From assembly GCA_013824015.1 (NCBI GenBank), contig PNNC01000035.1, positions 1-44,879 on the forward strand: 44,879 nt of DNA, read 5' to 3'. The notes under the pieces were generated by a model that ran no database searches, was not told the origin of the DNA, and saw only the letters and a program-made list of their open reading frames with translations. This DNA comes from Polaromonas sp. GTDB lineage: Bacteria; Pseudomonadota; Gammaproteobacteria; Burkholderiales; Burkholderiaceae_C. Of the stretch, positions 1 through 11,148 are shown one piece after another. Both the position numbers and the translations under genes were made by a program. The first letter of the stretch is position 1, and every line of letters starts with the position of its first letter.

Positions 1-97
1 CCACTCGTCAGCACCTTGCGGCCTGTTACCGTTCGACTTGCATGTGTAAAGCATGCCGCCAGCGTTCAATCTGAGCCAGGATCAAACTCTTTAGTTC
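1..97 (-). rRNA. rrs: 16S rRNA, 5' end only
   Basis: Read on the minus strand, this stretch contains the universal 16S start (AGAGTTTGATCCTGGCTCAG) followed by helix 6-8 sequence with the GGCGGCATGCTTTACACATG block seen in Comamonadaceae and related Burkholderiales. Only the first ~97 nt are inside the window; the gene runs off the left edge. The 5' end is placed at about 97 by alignment to the E. coli mature terminus and could be off by a few bases. The leader and promoters lie to the right. Confidence 0.96.
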
Positions 98-127
98 GAT
101 CTTGAAATTACTCATAAAAACGGAATT

Positions 128-144
128 GAAGTGAACTTCACTTC
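128..144. repeat. Perfect inverted repeat in rRNA leader
   Basis: GAAGTGAA-C-TTCACTTC is an 8-bp perfect inverted repeat around one central base, about 30 nt upstream of mature 16S on the transcribed (minus) strand. A one-base centre cannot form a full hairpin loop, so it would either open into a shorter stem or act as a protein-binding palindrome. rRNA leaders often carry processing structures here; that role is inference. Confidence 0.5.
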
Positions 145-230
145 TATTCTCATGAGCGTTTAAAGTCTTGCGACTCGACTCCGAAGAGTCTTGGCAATCG
201 CCCTCAAACGCCCACGCTTATCGGCTGTAT

Positions 231-243
231 GTTTTTAATGATC
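231..243 (-). promoter_or_regulatory. Candidate rrn boxA-type antitermination site
   Basis: On the minus strand the leader reads GATCATTAAAAAC followed by ACAGCCGATAAGCGTGGGCG, the arrangement I associate with the nut-like boxA (TGCTCTTTAACA in E. coli) and downstream conserved block of betaproteobacterial rRNA leaders. It lies between the P2 promoter and 16S, as expected. The match to boxA is partial, so this is a placement by context and similarity. Confidence 0.4.
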
Positions 244-311
244 CTCAAGACACCGGTCAGCTTCAGCTCACCGTCTTGTCTTGCGCCCCGCTGCGATCAG
301 CAGAGCCTCGT

Positions 312-341
312 ATTATGACACAGATTTTTCGTCGCTGTCAA
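312..341 (-). promoter_or_regulatory. rrn promoter P2
   Basis: Minus strand: -35 TTGACA (336-341), 18-nt spacer, -10 CATAAT (312-317), predicting a start near 305, about 205 nt upstream of 16S. Just upstream (342-360) are A/T tracts resembling an UP element. The -35 is perfect and the -10 is one base off consensus. It shares an AAAATCTG spacer motif with the promoter further upstream. Confidence 0.75.
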
Positions 342-468
342 AACTTTTGAAGAAGTTTTTTCAGCACTCCGATCTGCATCGGCCTTCGCCAGTCTTGCAG
401 TGCAGACATTCCTTGCGGATGCGGCGTTTGCCGCTTTGTCTGCTGCGTTGTGATCAGCGAAGCCCTGC

Positions 469-498
469 AGTATATGCCAGATTTTGGCCTCCTGTCAA
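469..498 (-). promoter_or_regulatory. rrn promoter P1
   Basis: Minus strand: -35 TTGACA (493-498), 18-nt spacer, -10 TATACT (469-474), with a run of T on the minus strand (A on plus, 507-513) immediately upstream that looks like an UP element. This is 157 bp upstream of the second promoter, so the pair forms a tandem arrangement. The remainder of 98-741 holds the rRNA leader and, on the plus strand, the uup 5' region, where I see no convincing uup promoter. Confidence 0.75.
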
Positions 499-741
499 AG
501 CTCCGCAAAAAAAGTTGTGCGGGTCGCGCTTGTCGTTGCCAGCACCGAGTAGATCGTTCCTGGGCCACAGGTGGGTCGGGCACGCCGCGGGGAGCGCCGT
601 CTTCCCTGCAGGCCGAGCTTTCCGCCGTCTTTGATAATCGGGGCCGTGTCTTTCGTCGGCGCTCCAACGCCGGTGAGAGTCAGTCATCTCCGGCCAGGTC
701 TCTTCTTATAGGCAGGCAAGGCCGTCACCAACAGGATCTCC

Positions 742-2667
742 ATGGCTCTCATCTCCCTCCAGCGGGCCCAGCTGGCTTTTGGCCATGTGCCGCTGCTGGA
801 CCACACCGACTTTTCCCTCGAGAGCGGGGAGCGGGTCGGGCTGATCGGGCGCAACGGGACCGGCAAGTCGTCCCTGCTGAAGATTCTTGCGGGTTGCGAC
901 AAGGTCGACGATGGCGACATCTCGGTGCAGAGCGGGGTCCGCATTGCTTATGTCCCGCAGGAACCCACGCTGGATCTGGGCTCCACTGTCTTTGAGGCGG
1001 CCAGCGAAGGGCTGCGGGACGCGCGGGAGGCGCGTGATCTGTACCTGGCGCACCCCGCAGGTGTCGATCTGGATGCGTTGCAGAGCCGGATCGAGGCCCT
1101 GGATGCGTGGAACTGGGAGCAGCGGGTCAGCGAAACGCTGGACAGGCTGCATCTGGACGGCGCAGCGGTGGTCGGCTCGCTCTCAGGCGGCAACCGCAAG
1201 CGGGTGGCTCTGGCGCAGGCGCTGGTCAGCCGGCCGGATGTGCTCTTGCTGGACGAGCCCACCAACCACCTGGATCTGGACAGCATCCAGTGGCTGGAGG
1301 AGTTGCTGCTGGCGTACACCGGGAGCGTGGTGACCATCAGCCACGACCGCGCATTCCTGGACCGGATCGCGACGCGGATGGTGGAGCTGGACCGGGGGCA
1401 TCTGAACAGTTACCCGGGCAACTTCGCGCGCTATCAGGTGCTGAAGGAAGAGCAGCTGGCGCAGGAGGCCGTGATCAATGCCCGGGCAGACAAGCTGCTC
1501 GCACAGGAAGAAGTCTGGATCCGCAAGGGCGTGGAGGCGCGACGGACCCGTGCCCAAGGGCGGATCACCCGGCTGGAGCGTCTGCGGGAGCAGCGTGCAC
1601 AACGCCGCGATGCGGTCGGCAAGGTACGGCTGGAGGTGGCGAGCGGAGCCTCCAGCGGCCGGATCGTGGCCGAGCTGGAGAAGGTGAATCTTTCCTACCC
1701 GGGACCGGACGGGCAGCCGCGCGCCATCGTGCGGGACTTTTCGACCACCATCCTGCGCGGCGACAAGGTCGGACTGATCGGCCCCAATGGCGCGGGGAAG
1801 ACCACGCTCCTCAAACTGATCCTGGGCGAGCTGCAGCCGGACAGCGGCTCGGTGCGGCGCGGCAGCAACCTGCAGGTGGCGTATTTCGATCAGATGCGCG
1901 ACCAGATCGATCTGGAAGCCACGCTGGAAGATTTCATCAGCCCGGGCAGCGAGTGGATCGAGATCGGCAACCGCCGCACCCATGTCAAGAGCTATCTGGG
2001 TGACTTCCTGTTCTCCCCGGCCCGGGCCAATGCCCCGGTGCGCACGCTCTCGGGCGGGGAGCGCAACCGGCTGCTGCTGGCCCGGCTGTTTGCACGGCCG
2101 GCCAATGTGCTGGTGCTGGACGAGCCGACAAACGACCTCGACATCGAGACGATGGACCTGCTGGAAGACCTGCTCCAGCAATTCGAGGGGACGGTGTTTC
2201 TGGTCAGCCACGACCGGCGCTTCCTGGACAACGTGGTCACCAGCACGCTGGTGGCCGAGGGGGGTGGCCGCTGGCGCGAGTATGTGGGCGACGTGCAGGA
2301 CTGGCTGACCCAGTCGGCCCGATCGGCCGCGCTGCAGCGGCAGGACGACGCGGCACGGGCAGCCGCCAGCCCGGCAACTCCGCCCCCGGCCGCCGCTCCG
2401 GTGACCACCGGCGGGACCGAGACCAGCGCAAGTGCCGCACCCCAGCGCCGCAAGCTCAGCTACAAGGAGCAGCGCGAGCGGGAGGCGCTGCCGGCCCGGA
2501 TGGCGGCGCTGGAAGCGGAGCAGGCCGACATCGACCGCCAGCTCGCCGGCGGCAACCTCTACGCGACCGATCCGGCACGGGCAACCGAACTGGCCCGACG
2601 GCATGCGGAGGTCGAGGAGGCGTGGATGGCGGCCGCCGAACGGCTGGAGGAACTGGGCGGGCTCTGA
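742..2667 (+). CDS. uup: ABC-F family ATPase Uup
   Basis: Soluble ABC-F protein of 641 aa with two ATP-binding cassettes and no membrane segments. Cassette 1: Walker A GRNGTGKSS near residue 36, signature LSGGN near 144, Walker B LLLDEPTNHLD near 166. Cassette 2: Walker A GPNGAGKTT near 347, signature LSGGER near 435, Walker B LVLDEPTNDLD near 456. A basic linker joins them, and a Pro/Ala-rich stretch leads to a charged C-terminal coiled coil (about 560-641), the layout of Uup rather than EttA or RbbA. ABC-F proteins act on the ribosome E site, and Uup also affects transposon excision and DNA branch handling; those roles come from family knowledge. The ATG has AGGA at 733-736. It is divergent from the rrn operon. 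Confidence 0.92.
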   Translation: MALISLQRAQLAFGHVPLLDHTDFSLESGERVGLIGRNGTGKSSLLKILAGCDKVDDGDISVQSGVRIAYVPQEPTLDLGSTVFEAASEGLRDAREARDLYLAHPAGVDLDALQSRIEALDAWNWEQRVSETLDRLHLDGAAVVGSLSGGNRKRVALAQALVSRPDVLLLDEPTNHLDLDSIQWLEELLLAYTGSVVTISHDRAFLDRIATRMVELDRGHLNSYPGNFARYQVLKEEQLAQEAVINARADKLLAQEEVWIRKGVEARRTRAQGRITRLERLREQRAQRRDAVGKVRLEVASGASSGRIVAELEKVNLSYPGPDGQPRAIVRDFSTTILRGDKVGLIGPNGAGKTTLLKLILGELQPDSGSVRRGSNLQVAYFDQMRDQIDLEATLEDFISPGSEWIEIGNRRTHVKSYLGDFLFSPARANAPVRTLSGGERNRLLLARLFARPANVLVLDEPTNDLDIETMDLLEDLLQQFEGTVFLVSHDRRFLDNVVTSTLVAEGGGRWREYVGDVQDWLTQSARSAALQRQDDAARAAASPATPPPAAAPVTTGGTETSASAAPQRRKLSYKEQREREALPARMAALEAEQADIDRQLAGGNLYATDPARATELARRHAEVEEAWMAAAERLEELGGL

Positions 2668-2691
2668 GCCGGCCCCCGGCGGCTGCCAGGA

Positions 2692-4089
2692 TCAGAACTC
2701 GGCCACGCGACGGCTGTAGACGCGCCAGAAGGCGGCATCCTGCGTGGTGGCGAAGTTGATCCGCATCAGGGTGGAGGGCTGCCGACCGGCATGGAACAGC
2801 GCCCCGGGCGCGACCATGTAACCGTCGTCCAGCAAGCGCTGGGCCAGCACGTCGGTGTCCACGCCGGTGTCGACCCAGCCGAACAGACCCGCCGGCTCGG
2901 CCACGAACCGGCATCCGGCCGCGCGGGCCAGCTGCACGCTGCGGGCACGGGCCACATCCAGCCGGGCGCGCAGGCGCTCGGCGTGGCGCCGCAGCTGACC
3001 CTGCTCGATGCACAGGGCCAGCGCCTTCTCCAGCAGGGCCGGCGTGGTCAGGGTGCTGAGCATCTTGGTGTGGATCAACGGCTCCACCAGCGCGGCCGGC
3101 GCCGCCAGGAAACCGACGCGCCAGTTCGGCGCCAGCACCTTGGCGAAGCCGCCCACGTACAGGGTGCGCTGCAGGCCGTCGAGCACACACAGGCGCGTGG
3201 CATGGGGCGGTGCCAGGTGGCTGTAGGTGTCGTCCTCCACCACATGGAAATCGTGGTGTGCGGCGAGCTGCAGCAACCGGTGGGCGCTGGCCGGGGACAG
3301 GCAATGGCCGGTCGGGTTGTGCAGCACGCTGACGCTCACATACAGCTTGGGCCGGTGCGCCTCGCAGTAGCGCGCCATGGTCGCCAGGTCGGGGCCGTCC
3401 GGCCCGCGCGGCACCGGCAGCACACGGGCGCCCAGCGCGGCGAGCCGGGCGAATTCCACCGCCCAGCCCGGCTCCTCGACCATGACCGGATCGCCCGGCC
3501 GCAGCAGGGTCCGGCTGATGATGTCCAGCGCATGGGTGGCGCCCACGCTGGTGACGATCTGCCCGGCGTCCAGCGGCAGCCCCATGTCACCCAGCTTGCG
3601 GGCCAGCGCCTGCCGCAGGCCGGCGTCCCCCGCCGGTTCGCCGTAGTGCAGCGACACCTCGTTGATGGCCTTGGCGCTGGTCAGCTTGCGCACGGCCGAC
3701 GGCATGAACGTGGTTTCCAGCCAGTCGGCCGGGAACACGCCCATGCCGGGCTGCGGCTTGTCGCTGACCCGGTGGAACATGCCGCGCATCAGGGCCGTGG
3801 CATCGATCTGGACCGGCTGTTCCCGCCGGGCAGCGGCCGGTGGCTCGGCCCGCGCCGCACGCGGTTCGCGCACGAAGAAGCCGCGGTTCTTGCGGGCATC
3901 GATCAGCCCTTGCGCCAGCAGCTTGTCGTAGGCCGACACCACCGTCGACGGGCTCACACCCTGCAGCCGGGCGCATTCACGCACCGACGGCAAGCGGGCG
4001 CCCGGCGCCAGCAGGCGGTCACGGATGCGGTGGGCCAACCGGTCGGCGAGCTGTTCGGACAGCGACTGGGCAGGGGTCTTGGTGAGCAT
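2692..4089 (-). CDS. MocR/PdxR-type transcriptional regulator (GntR HTH + aminotransferase fold)
   Basis: A GntR-type winged helix (roughly residues 5-75, with GARLPSVRECARLQGVSPSTV) is followed by a fold-type I aminotransferase domain. The PLP lysine lies in GGFAKVLAPNWRVGF and the PLP-contact aspartate region in HDFHVVEDDTYSHL. MocR proteins sense PLP or amino-compound ligands and usually control a divergent gene. Here the divergent unit encodes an EamA exporter and an aminotransferase, so it is probably the regulator of that operon. The reading frame is open far upstream, but ATG 4089 is chosen because a -35/-10 pair (4118-4146) would start transcription near 4111. Predicted 465 aa. Confidence 0.85.
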   Translation of the reverse strand: MLTKTPAQSLSEQLADRLAHRIRDRLLAPGARLPSVRECARLQGVSPSTVVSAYDKLLAQGLIDARKNRGFFVREPRAARAEPPAAARREQPVQIDATALMRGMFHRVSDKPQPGMGVFPADWLETTFMPSAVRKLTSAKAINEVSLHYGEPAGDAGLRQALARKLGDMGLPLDAGQIVTSVGATHALDIISRTLLRPGDPVMVEEPGWAVEFARLAALGARVLPVPRGPDGPDLATMARYCEAHRPKLYVSVSVLHNPTGHCLSPASAHRLLQLAAHHDFHVVEDDTYSHLAPPHATRLCVLDGLQRTLYVGGFAKVLAPNWRVGFLAAPAALVEPLIHTKMLSTLTTPALLEKALALCIEQGQLRRHAERLRARLDVARARSVQLARAAGCRFVAEPAGLFGWVDTGVDTDVLAQRLLDDGYMVAPGALFHAGRQPSTLMRINFATTQDAAFWRVYSRRVAEF

Positions 4090-4117
4090 CGGCGGGTCGG
4101 GTGTATGGCGCATGCAG

Positions 4118-4146
4118 ACCATACAGATTCGGAAGTGATGTCGCAA
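4118..4146 (-). promoter_or_regulatory. Candidate promoter for the MocR regulator gene
   Basis: Minus strand: -35 TTGCGA (4141-4146), exactly 17-nt spacer, -10 TATGGT (4118-4123); each hexamer matches 4 of 6. The predicted start near 4111 leaves a ~22-nt leader before ATG 4089. The 99-bp divergent region between the regulator and the exporter is the likely MocR operator; ACTGTACTG at 4146-4154 is a candidate half-site, but no convincing repeat is visible. Confidence 0.45.
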
Positions 4147-4188
4147 CTGTACTGCTTGTGTATTGGTTGGTCTGGCTACAGTGACGGC

Positions 4189-5163
4189 ATGAACACCAGC
4201 ACCACCGCTTTGCCTGCCGCCCCGCCCTCCGCCGCCGACGCCCGCCTCGGCTGGTGGCTGGGCCTGGTGGGGGTCACGGTGTTCGCCCTGACGTTGCCAG
4301 CCACCCGGCTGGCCACCGGCAGCGCCGAGGCGCCCGCCCTGTCGCCCTGGTTCGTGACCTGGGCCCGGGCCGCGCTGGCCGGGCTGCTGTCGCTGGCCTA
4401 CCTGGCCTGGGTCCGCGCACCGCGGCCGACCGCCGCGCAATGCCGCCCGCTGGGGCTGTCGCTGCTGGGCAACGTGATCGGTTACCCGCTGCTGCTGGGC
4501 TGGGCGCTGCGCCATGTGACCGCCAGCCATGCCGCCGTCATCACGGCGCTGCTGCCGCTGGCCACGGCCGCCGCAGCTGCGTGGCTGCTGCACCAGCGGG
4601 CACGGCTGGGCTTCTGGATGTTCGCCGCGCTGGGCAGCGCGCTGGTGGTGGCCTACAGCCTGATCCGGGCGGTGCAGGCCGGCGGCTTCGATCTGGCCTG
4701 GGCCGACCTGCTGCTGCTCGGTGCGGTGCTGGCGGCCTCGGTCGGCTATGTCGGCGGCACACAGGTGACGCCGGCGCTGGGGGCCGAACGGGTCATCAGC
4801 TGGGTCTGCGTGATGGCCCTGCCGCTGACCCTGCCCGGCGCCTTACTCACCTGGCCGGAACACGCCGTGCCGCCCTCGGCCTGGCTGGCCCTGCTGTATG
4901 TGGCGGTGTTCTCGATGTGGGCCGGCTTCTTCGCCTGGTTCCGGGGGCTGGCCCTCGGCGGGGCGCTGCGGGTGAGCCAGCTGCAGCTGCTGCAGCCCTT
5001 CCTGAGCATGGCCGCTGCGGTGCCGCTGCTGGGCGAGTCCATCGACGGGCTGACGCTGGTGTTCGGCCTCGCGGTGGTGGCCACCGTGCTGGCCGGCCGC
5101 CGTGCCCAGCGTCCTGCCCCCGAACCTGCTTCCAACATCCCCCTCAAGGAGCCCTCCGCATGA
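4189..5163 (+). CDS. EamA/DMT-family exporter
   Basis: Inner-membrane transporter of 324 aa with about ten hydrophobic helices arranged as two EamA repeats, typical of the drug/metabolite transporter superfamily. The N-terminal ~20 residues are Ala/Pro-rich and cytoplasmic-like. The open frame extends far upstream, but that part lies inside the antisense regulator gene; ATG 4189 is the first start after the divergent promoter region. It ends with an ATGA overlap into the aminotransferase, indicating translational coupling. Its operon partners suggest export of an amino acid or amine; the substrate is not inferable. Confidence 0.85.
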   Translation: MNTSTTALPAAPPSAADARLGWWLGLVGVTVFALTLPATRLATGSAEAPALSPWFVTWARAALAGLLSLAYLAWVRAPRPTAAQCRPLGLSLLGNVIGYPLLLGWALRHVTASHAAVITALLPLATAAAAAWLLHQRARLGFWMFAALGSALVVAYSLIRAVQAGGFDLAWADLLLLGAVLAASVGYVGGTQVTPALGAERVISWVCVMALPLTLPGALLTWPEHAVPPSAWLALLYVAVFSMWAGFFAWFRGLALGGALRVSQLQLLQPFLSMAAAVPLLGESIDGLTLVFGLAVVATVLAGRRAQRPAPEPASNIPLKEPSA

Positions 5164-6383
5164 GCACCCCCTGGACCCTGGCGCGCCGCGCCGAGCGCAT
5201 GAACCCGTCCGTGATCCGCGAGATCCTCAAGCTCACCGGCCAGCCCGGCATCATCAGCCTGGCCGGCGGCCTGCCCTCGCCACGGACCTTCCCGGTCGAT
5301 GCCTTTGCCCGGGCCTGCGCCGAGGTGCTGGAACGCGACGGCCCCGCCGCGCTGCAATACGCCGCCAGCGAAGGCCATGAGCCCCTGCGCGAATGGGTGG
5401 CCCGCCACCTGCCCTGGGCGGTGGACCCGGCGCAGGTCCTCATCACCACCGGCAGCCAGCAGGCGCTCGATCTGGTGGGCAAGGTGCTGATCGATGCCGG
5501 CAGCCGCGTGCTGGTGGAGACCCCGACCTACCTCGGTGCCCTGCAGGCCTTCGCGCCCATGGAGCCGGTGGTGGAAGGCGTGGCCTGCACCGACGATGGC
5601 CCCGACCTCGCCGATCTGGCGGTGCGCGGCCCGGGTGCCCGGTTCATGTATGTGCTGCCCAACTTCCAGAACCCGACCGGCCGCACCCTGGGCGAGTCGG
5701 CCCGCCAGGCGCTGGTGGAGAAGGCAGCGCGCATCGGCCTGCCCCTGATCGAGGACAACCCCTACGGCGAACTCTGGTTCGACCAGCCCCCGCCGGCCCC
5801 CCTGACCGCACGCCACCCGGACGGCTGCCTCTACCTCGGCTCGTTCTCCAAGGTGCTGGCGCCCGGCCTGCGGCTGGGCTATCTGGTGGCGCCGAAGGCC
5901 CTCTTCCCCAAGCTGCTGCAGGCCAAGCAGGCGGCCGATCTGCACACCCCCGGCTTCAACCAGCGGCTGGCCTTCGAGGTGCTCCAGGACGGCTTCCTGG
6001 AACGCCATGTGCCTGCCGTGCGGGCCCTGTACCAGCGGCAATGCCGGGCCATGCTGGATGCCTTGTCGGCCGAGATGGCCGACCTGGGTGTGCACTGGAA
6101 CGCCCCCCGGGGCGGGATGTTCCTGTGGCTGAAGCTGCCAGACGGGCTCGACGCCACCACCCTGCTGCCGCAGGCGGTGGCGCGGGGCGTGGCCTATGTG
6201 CCGGGGGCTGCCTTCCATGCCGGACAGGCCGACCCGCGCACCCTGCGCCTGAGCTTTGTGACGGCCAGCGAAGAGCAGATACGCTCGGGCATCGCTGCGC
6301 TGGCTGCCGCCGTGCGCGAAGCGCTGCCCCGCCCGGCCGCCGTCCCGGTGGCCCGCCCCATGACCCCCGGAGTGACCGCATGA
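5160..6383 (+). CDS. PLP-dependent aminotransferase (2-aminoadipate aminotransferase-like)
   Basis: Fold-type I class I/II aminotransferase of 407 aa without a DNA-binding domain. It begins TLARRAERMNPSVIREILK and carries IISLAGGLPSP, the family signature of the LysN/MocR-like aminotransferases. PLP-binding elements include GSQQALDL, NFQNPTGRT, EDNPYGEL and the Schiff-base lysine in LGSFSKVLAPGLRLGY. It starts in an ATGA overlap with the exporter stop and ends in an ATGA overlap with the next gene. It is related in sequence to the catalytic half of the divergent regulator, so the regulator may sense a substrate or PLP adduct of this enzyme (inference). Confidence 0.88.
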   Translation: MSTPWTLARRAERMNPSVIREILKLTGQPGIISLAGGLPSPRTFPVDAFARACAEVLERDGPAALQYAASEGHEPLREWVARHLPWAVDPAQVLITTGSQQALDLVGKVLIDAGSRVLVETPTYLGALQAFAPMEPVVEGVACTDDGPDLADLAVRGPGARFMYVLPNFQNPTGRTLGESARQALVEKAARIGLPLIEDNPYGELWFDQPPPAPLTARHPDGCLYLGSFSKVLAPGLRLGYLVAPKALFPKLLQAKQAADLHTPGFNQRLAFEVLQDGFLERHVPAVRALYQRQCRAMLDALSAEMADLGVHWNAPRGGMFLWLKLPDGLDATTLLPQAVARGVAYVPGAAFHAGQADPRTLRLSFVTASEEQIRSGIAALAAAVREALPRPAAVPVARPMTPGVTA

Positions 6384-7270
6384 ACCCGAACCCTGCCACG
6401 ACCCTGAACGGTCGTGCCTTTGCCCAGGTGGATGTCTTCACCGCCACGCCCTACAAGGGCAACCCCCTGGCCGTGGTGCTGGACGGCACCGGCCTCGACA
6501 CCGGGGCCATGCAGGCCTTCACCGACTGGACCAACCTGTCGGAGTGCACCTTCGTGCTGCCGCCCACCGTGCCCGAGGCCGACTACCGGGTGCGCATCTT
6601 CTGCCCCGGACGGGAACTGCCGTTCGCCGGCCACCCCACGCTGGGCACGGCGCACGCCTGGCTGCAGGCCGGTGGCCGGCCCCGGGGCGAACACCTGGTG
6701 CAGGAATGCGGCGTGGGGCTGGTGCCGATCCGCATCGACGGCGCCCGTCTGGCCTTTGCCGCGCCGCCGCTGCGCCGCGACGGTCCGCTCGACGAGGCCG
6801 ATGTCGCCCTGATCGCCCGCGGCCTGGGCGTGGACCGACGCGAGATCGTGGCCCACAGCTGGTGCGACAACGGACCGGGATGGCGTGCCGTCATGCTCGG
6901 CAGCGCGGAGCAGGTGCTGGCGCTGCGCCCCGACCCGGCGGTGCTGGCGGGGCTGGACATCGGCGTCGTGGGGCCGCGCGGCAAGGTCGGCGTGGTGGGT
7001 GCGCAGGCCGCCGGCCTGGACTCGCTGTTCGAGGTCCGGGCCTTCTTCCCCGGCAACAATGGCCTGACCGAAGACCCGGTCACCGGCAGCCTGAACGCCG
7101 CGCTGGCGCAGTGGCTGATCAGCAGCGGGCGGGCACCGCAACGCTATGTGGCCGCACAGGGCACGGCCCTGAACCGGGCCGGCCGGGTGCATGTGGAACA
7201 GGTGCCGGACGGCACGGTGTGGATCGGCGGCGAGTCGGTCACCTGCGTTCAGGGCCGGGTGGCGTTGTGA
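6380..7270 (+). CDS. PhzF-family epimerase/isomerase-like protein
   Basis: 296 aa with the PhzF/diaminopimelate-epimerase fold: N-terminal VDVFTATPYKGNPLAVVLDG, central FCPGRELPFAGHPTLGTAHAW, and C-terminal EDPVTGSLNAALAQWL. Members isomerise trans-2,3-dihydro-3-hydroxyanthranilate in phenazine synthesis or have unknown substrates. No phenazine genes accompany it, so phenazine biosynthesis is not implied. The ATGA overlap with the aminotransferase places it in the same operon and suggests action on a common amino-compound. Confidence 0.88.
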   Translation: MNPNPATTLNGRAFAQVDVFTATPYKGNPLAVVLDGTGLDTGAMQAFTDWTNLSECTFVLPPTVPEADYRVRIFCPGRELPFAGHPTLGTAHAWLQAGGRPRGEHLVQECGVGLVPIRIDGARLAFAAPPLRRDGPLDEADVALIARGLGVDRREIVAHSWCDNGPGWRAVMLGSAEQVLALRPDPAVLAGLDIGVVGPRGKVGVVGAQAAGLDSLFEVRAFFPGNNGLTEDPVTGSLNAALAQWLISSGRAPQRYVAAQGTALNRAGRVHVEQVPDGTVWIGGESVTCVQGRVAL

Positions 7271-7962
7271 GCCTGCAGCTCGATCACCTGGTGGTGGGGG
7301 CGGCCACCCTGGAACAAGGCGTGGCCTGGTGCGAATCGGTGCTGGGCGTCACGCCGGCCGCCGGCGGCGCGCATGCGCTGTTCGGCACCCACAACCGGCT
7401 GCTGCGGCTGGGCGGCGCGACCGACGCCTACCTCGAGGTCATCGCCATCGACCCGGCCGCCTCCCCGCTGCGCCAGCCGCCGCTGCGGCGCTGGTTCGAT
7501 CTGGACGACGCCGATCTGCAGGCCTCGCTGCGCCGCCACGGGCCACAGCTGATCCACTGGGTGGCCCGGGTGCCCGACATCGATGCCGCGGTGGCGGCGC
7601 TGGCCCGGGAAGGCTGGGAACGCGGGCCGGTGCTGGAAGCATCGCGGCCGACCCCACAAGGGCTGCTGAGCTGGCGCATCACGGTGCGCGATGACGGGCG
7701 GCGGCTGGCCGATGGCGCGCTGCCGACCCTGATCGAGTGGGGCGCCACCCACCCGGCGACCCGCCTGCCGGAGGCCGGTCTGGACCTGGAGGGCCTGCGC
7801 CTGGGCGGAGCGCACGGGGCGGCGGTGCAGTCTGCGCTGCAGACGCTGGGCATGTCGCCCTGCTGCCCGCTCGACACCGATCACCGCAAGCCGGCGCTGG
7901 CCGTATCAATCGGCACGCCCCGGGGCACCGTGCTGCTGACCTGCCCGTCGGCGGTCCGCTGA
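7267..7962 (+). CDS. Glyoxalase-like (VOC superfamily) protein
   Basis: 231 aa. The N-terminal LDHLVVGAATLEQGVAWCESVLGV and the downstream FGTHNRLLRLG...YLEVIAI are characteristic of glyoxalase-like domain proteins in the VOC superfamily. The start is GTG at 7267 in a GTGA overlap with the PhzF-like stop; this replaces the much longer open frame that begins inside the previous gene. Metal-binding ligands would be the His of LDHL and the Glu of YLEV by family analogy. It is last in the operon, before the convergent kinase gene. The substrate is unknown. Confidence 0.8.
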   Translation: MSLQLDHLVVGAATLEQGVAWCESVLGVTPAAGGAHALFGTHNRLLRLGGATDAYLEVIAIDPAASPLRQPPLRRWFDLDDADLQASLRRHGPQLIHWVARVPDIDAAVAALAREGWERGPVLEASRPTPQGLLSWRITVRDDGRRLADGALPTLIEWGATHPATRLPEAGLDLEGLRLGGAHGAAVQSALQTLGMSPCCPLDTDHRKPALAVSIGTPRGTVLLTCPSAVR

Positions 7963-7981
7963 GACCGGTTGTGGCCGGGCT

Positions 7982-10300
<2,319 letters not shown>

Positions 10301-10476
10301 GGGGGTCTCCCGGGCAGGCGCACATGCACGCATTGAAGCACAGGCCTTCGTTCGGGCAACCCCGCATTCGCAGGGGAAAAATGCAGGTTTTCGGCGCCTT
10401 GCGGTGCAGCCAGCCGGCATGCGGCAGTCGCTGCCGGGACAAATCGCAGCACCGGCACTGACCCAGAATCCGCCGC

Positions 10477-11148
10477 ATGGGACAGCTCTACCTTGTGCGC
10501 CACGGCCAGGCCTCGTTCGGTGCCGACGACTACGACCAGCTCAGCGAACTCGGGCGCCGGCAGGCGGTACAGCTGGGCCGTTACTGGGCGCAGCGCGGCT
10601 GGCGGCCGGACGCTGTGCTGATGGGTTCACTGCGGCGCCATGCCCAGACCTGGGAGGGCATTGCCGAAGGCGCCGGGCTCGACCTGCAGCCGCTGGTGTG
10701 GGAAGGGCTGAACGAGTACGACAGCCATGCGGTCATCCGCACGGTGCACCCGCACCCGTTGGCCCGGCCCGACACCCCCGAGCTCTACCGCCACCACTTC
10801 CGCCTGCTTCGTGATGGCCTGACGCAATGGATGGCCGGCACCGTGAGCCCGGCTGGCATGCCGACCTACCGGGATTTCGTGCTCGGCATCACCGGCGCAC
10901 TGGACCATGTGCGCGCCCGCCACCACGGCCAGAAGGTGTTGATCGTCTCCAGCGGCGGGCCGATCTCGACCGCGGTGGGCCATGTGCTGGGCATGAGCCC
11001 GGAGGCCACCATCGAGCTGAACATGCGCATCCGCAACAGCGCGGTGACCGAGTTCCAGTTCAACCCCAAGCGGCACACGCTGCTGACCTACAACACCCTG
11101 CCGCACCTGGACGACCCGGCGCTGGCCGACTGGATCACCTACGCCTGA
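10477..11148 (+). CDS. Histidine phosphatase family protein (phosphoglycerate mutase-like)
   Basis: 223 aa. The N-terminal LYLVRHGQASFGADDYDQLSELG holds the catalytic RHG motif and the phosphate-pocket residues of branch-1 histidine phosphatases. A second conserved His is likely in the VIVSSGGPI region, where many relatives have SHG; here the strict SHG is replaced by SSGG, a subgroup variant. Substrates in this superfamily range from phosphoglycerate to phosphohistidine, so the reaction is not assigned. Its 3' end overlaps the convergent creatininase-family gene by 14 bp. Confidence 0.85.
   Translation: MGQLYLVRHGQASFGADDYDQLSELGRRQAVQLGRYWAQRGWRPDAVLMGSLRRHAQTWEGIAEGAGLDLQPLVWEGLNEYDSHAVIRTVHPHPLARPDTPELYRHHFRLLRDGLTQWMAGTVSPAGMPTYRDFVLGITGALDHVRARHHGQKVLIVSSGGPISTAVGHVLGMSPEATIELNMRIRNSAVTEFQFNPKRHTLLTYNTLPHLDDPALADWITYA

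Noticed and set aside
2791..4188. Upstream part of the long plus-strand frame leading into the EamA exporter
   Set aside because: It is antisense to the MocR regulator and lacks protein-like composition; the exporter starts at 4189.
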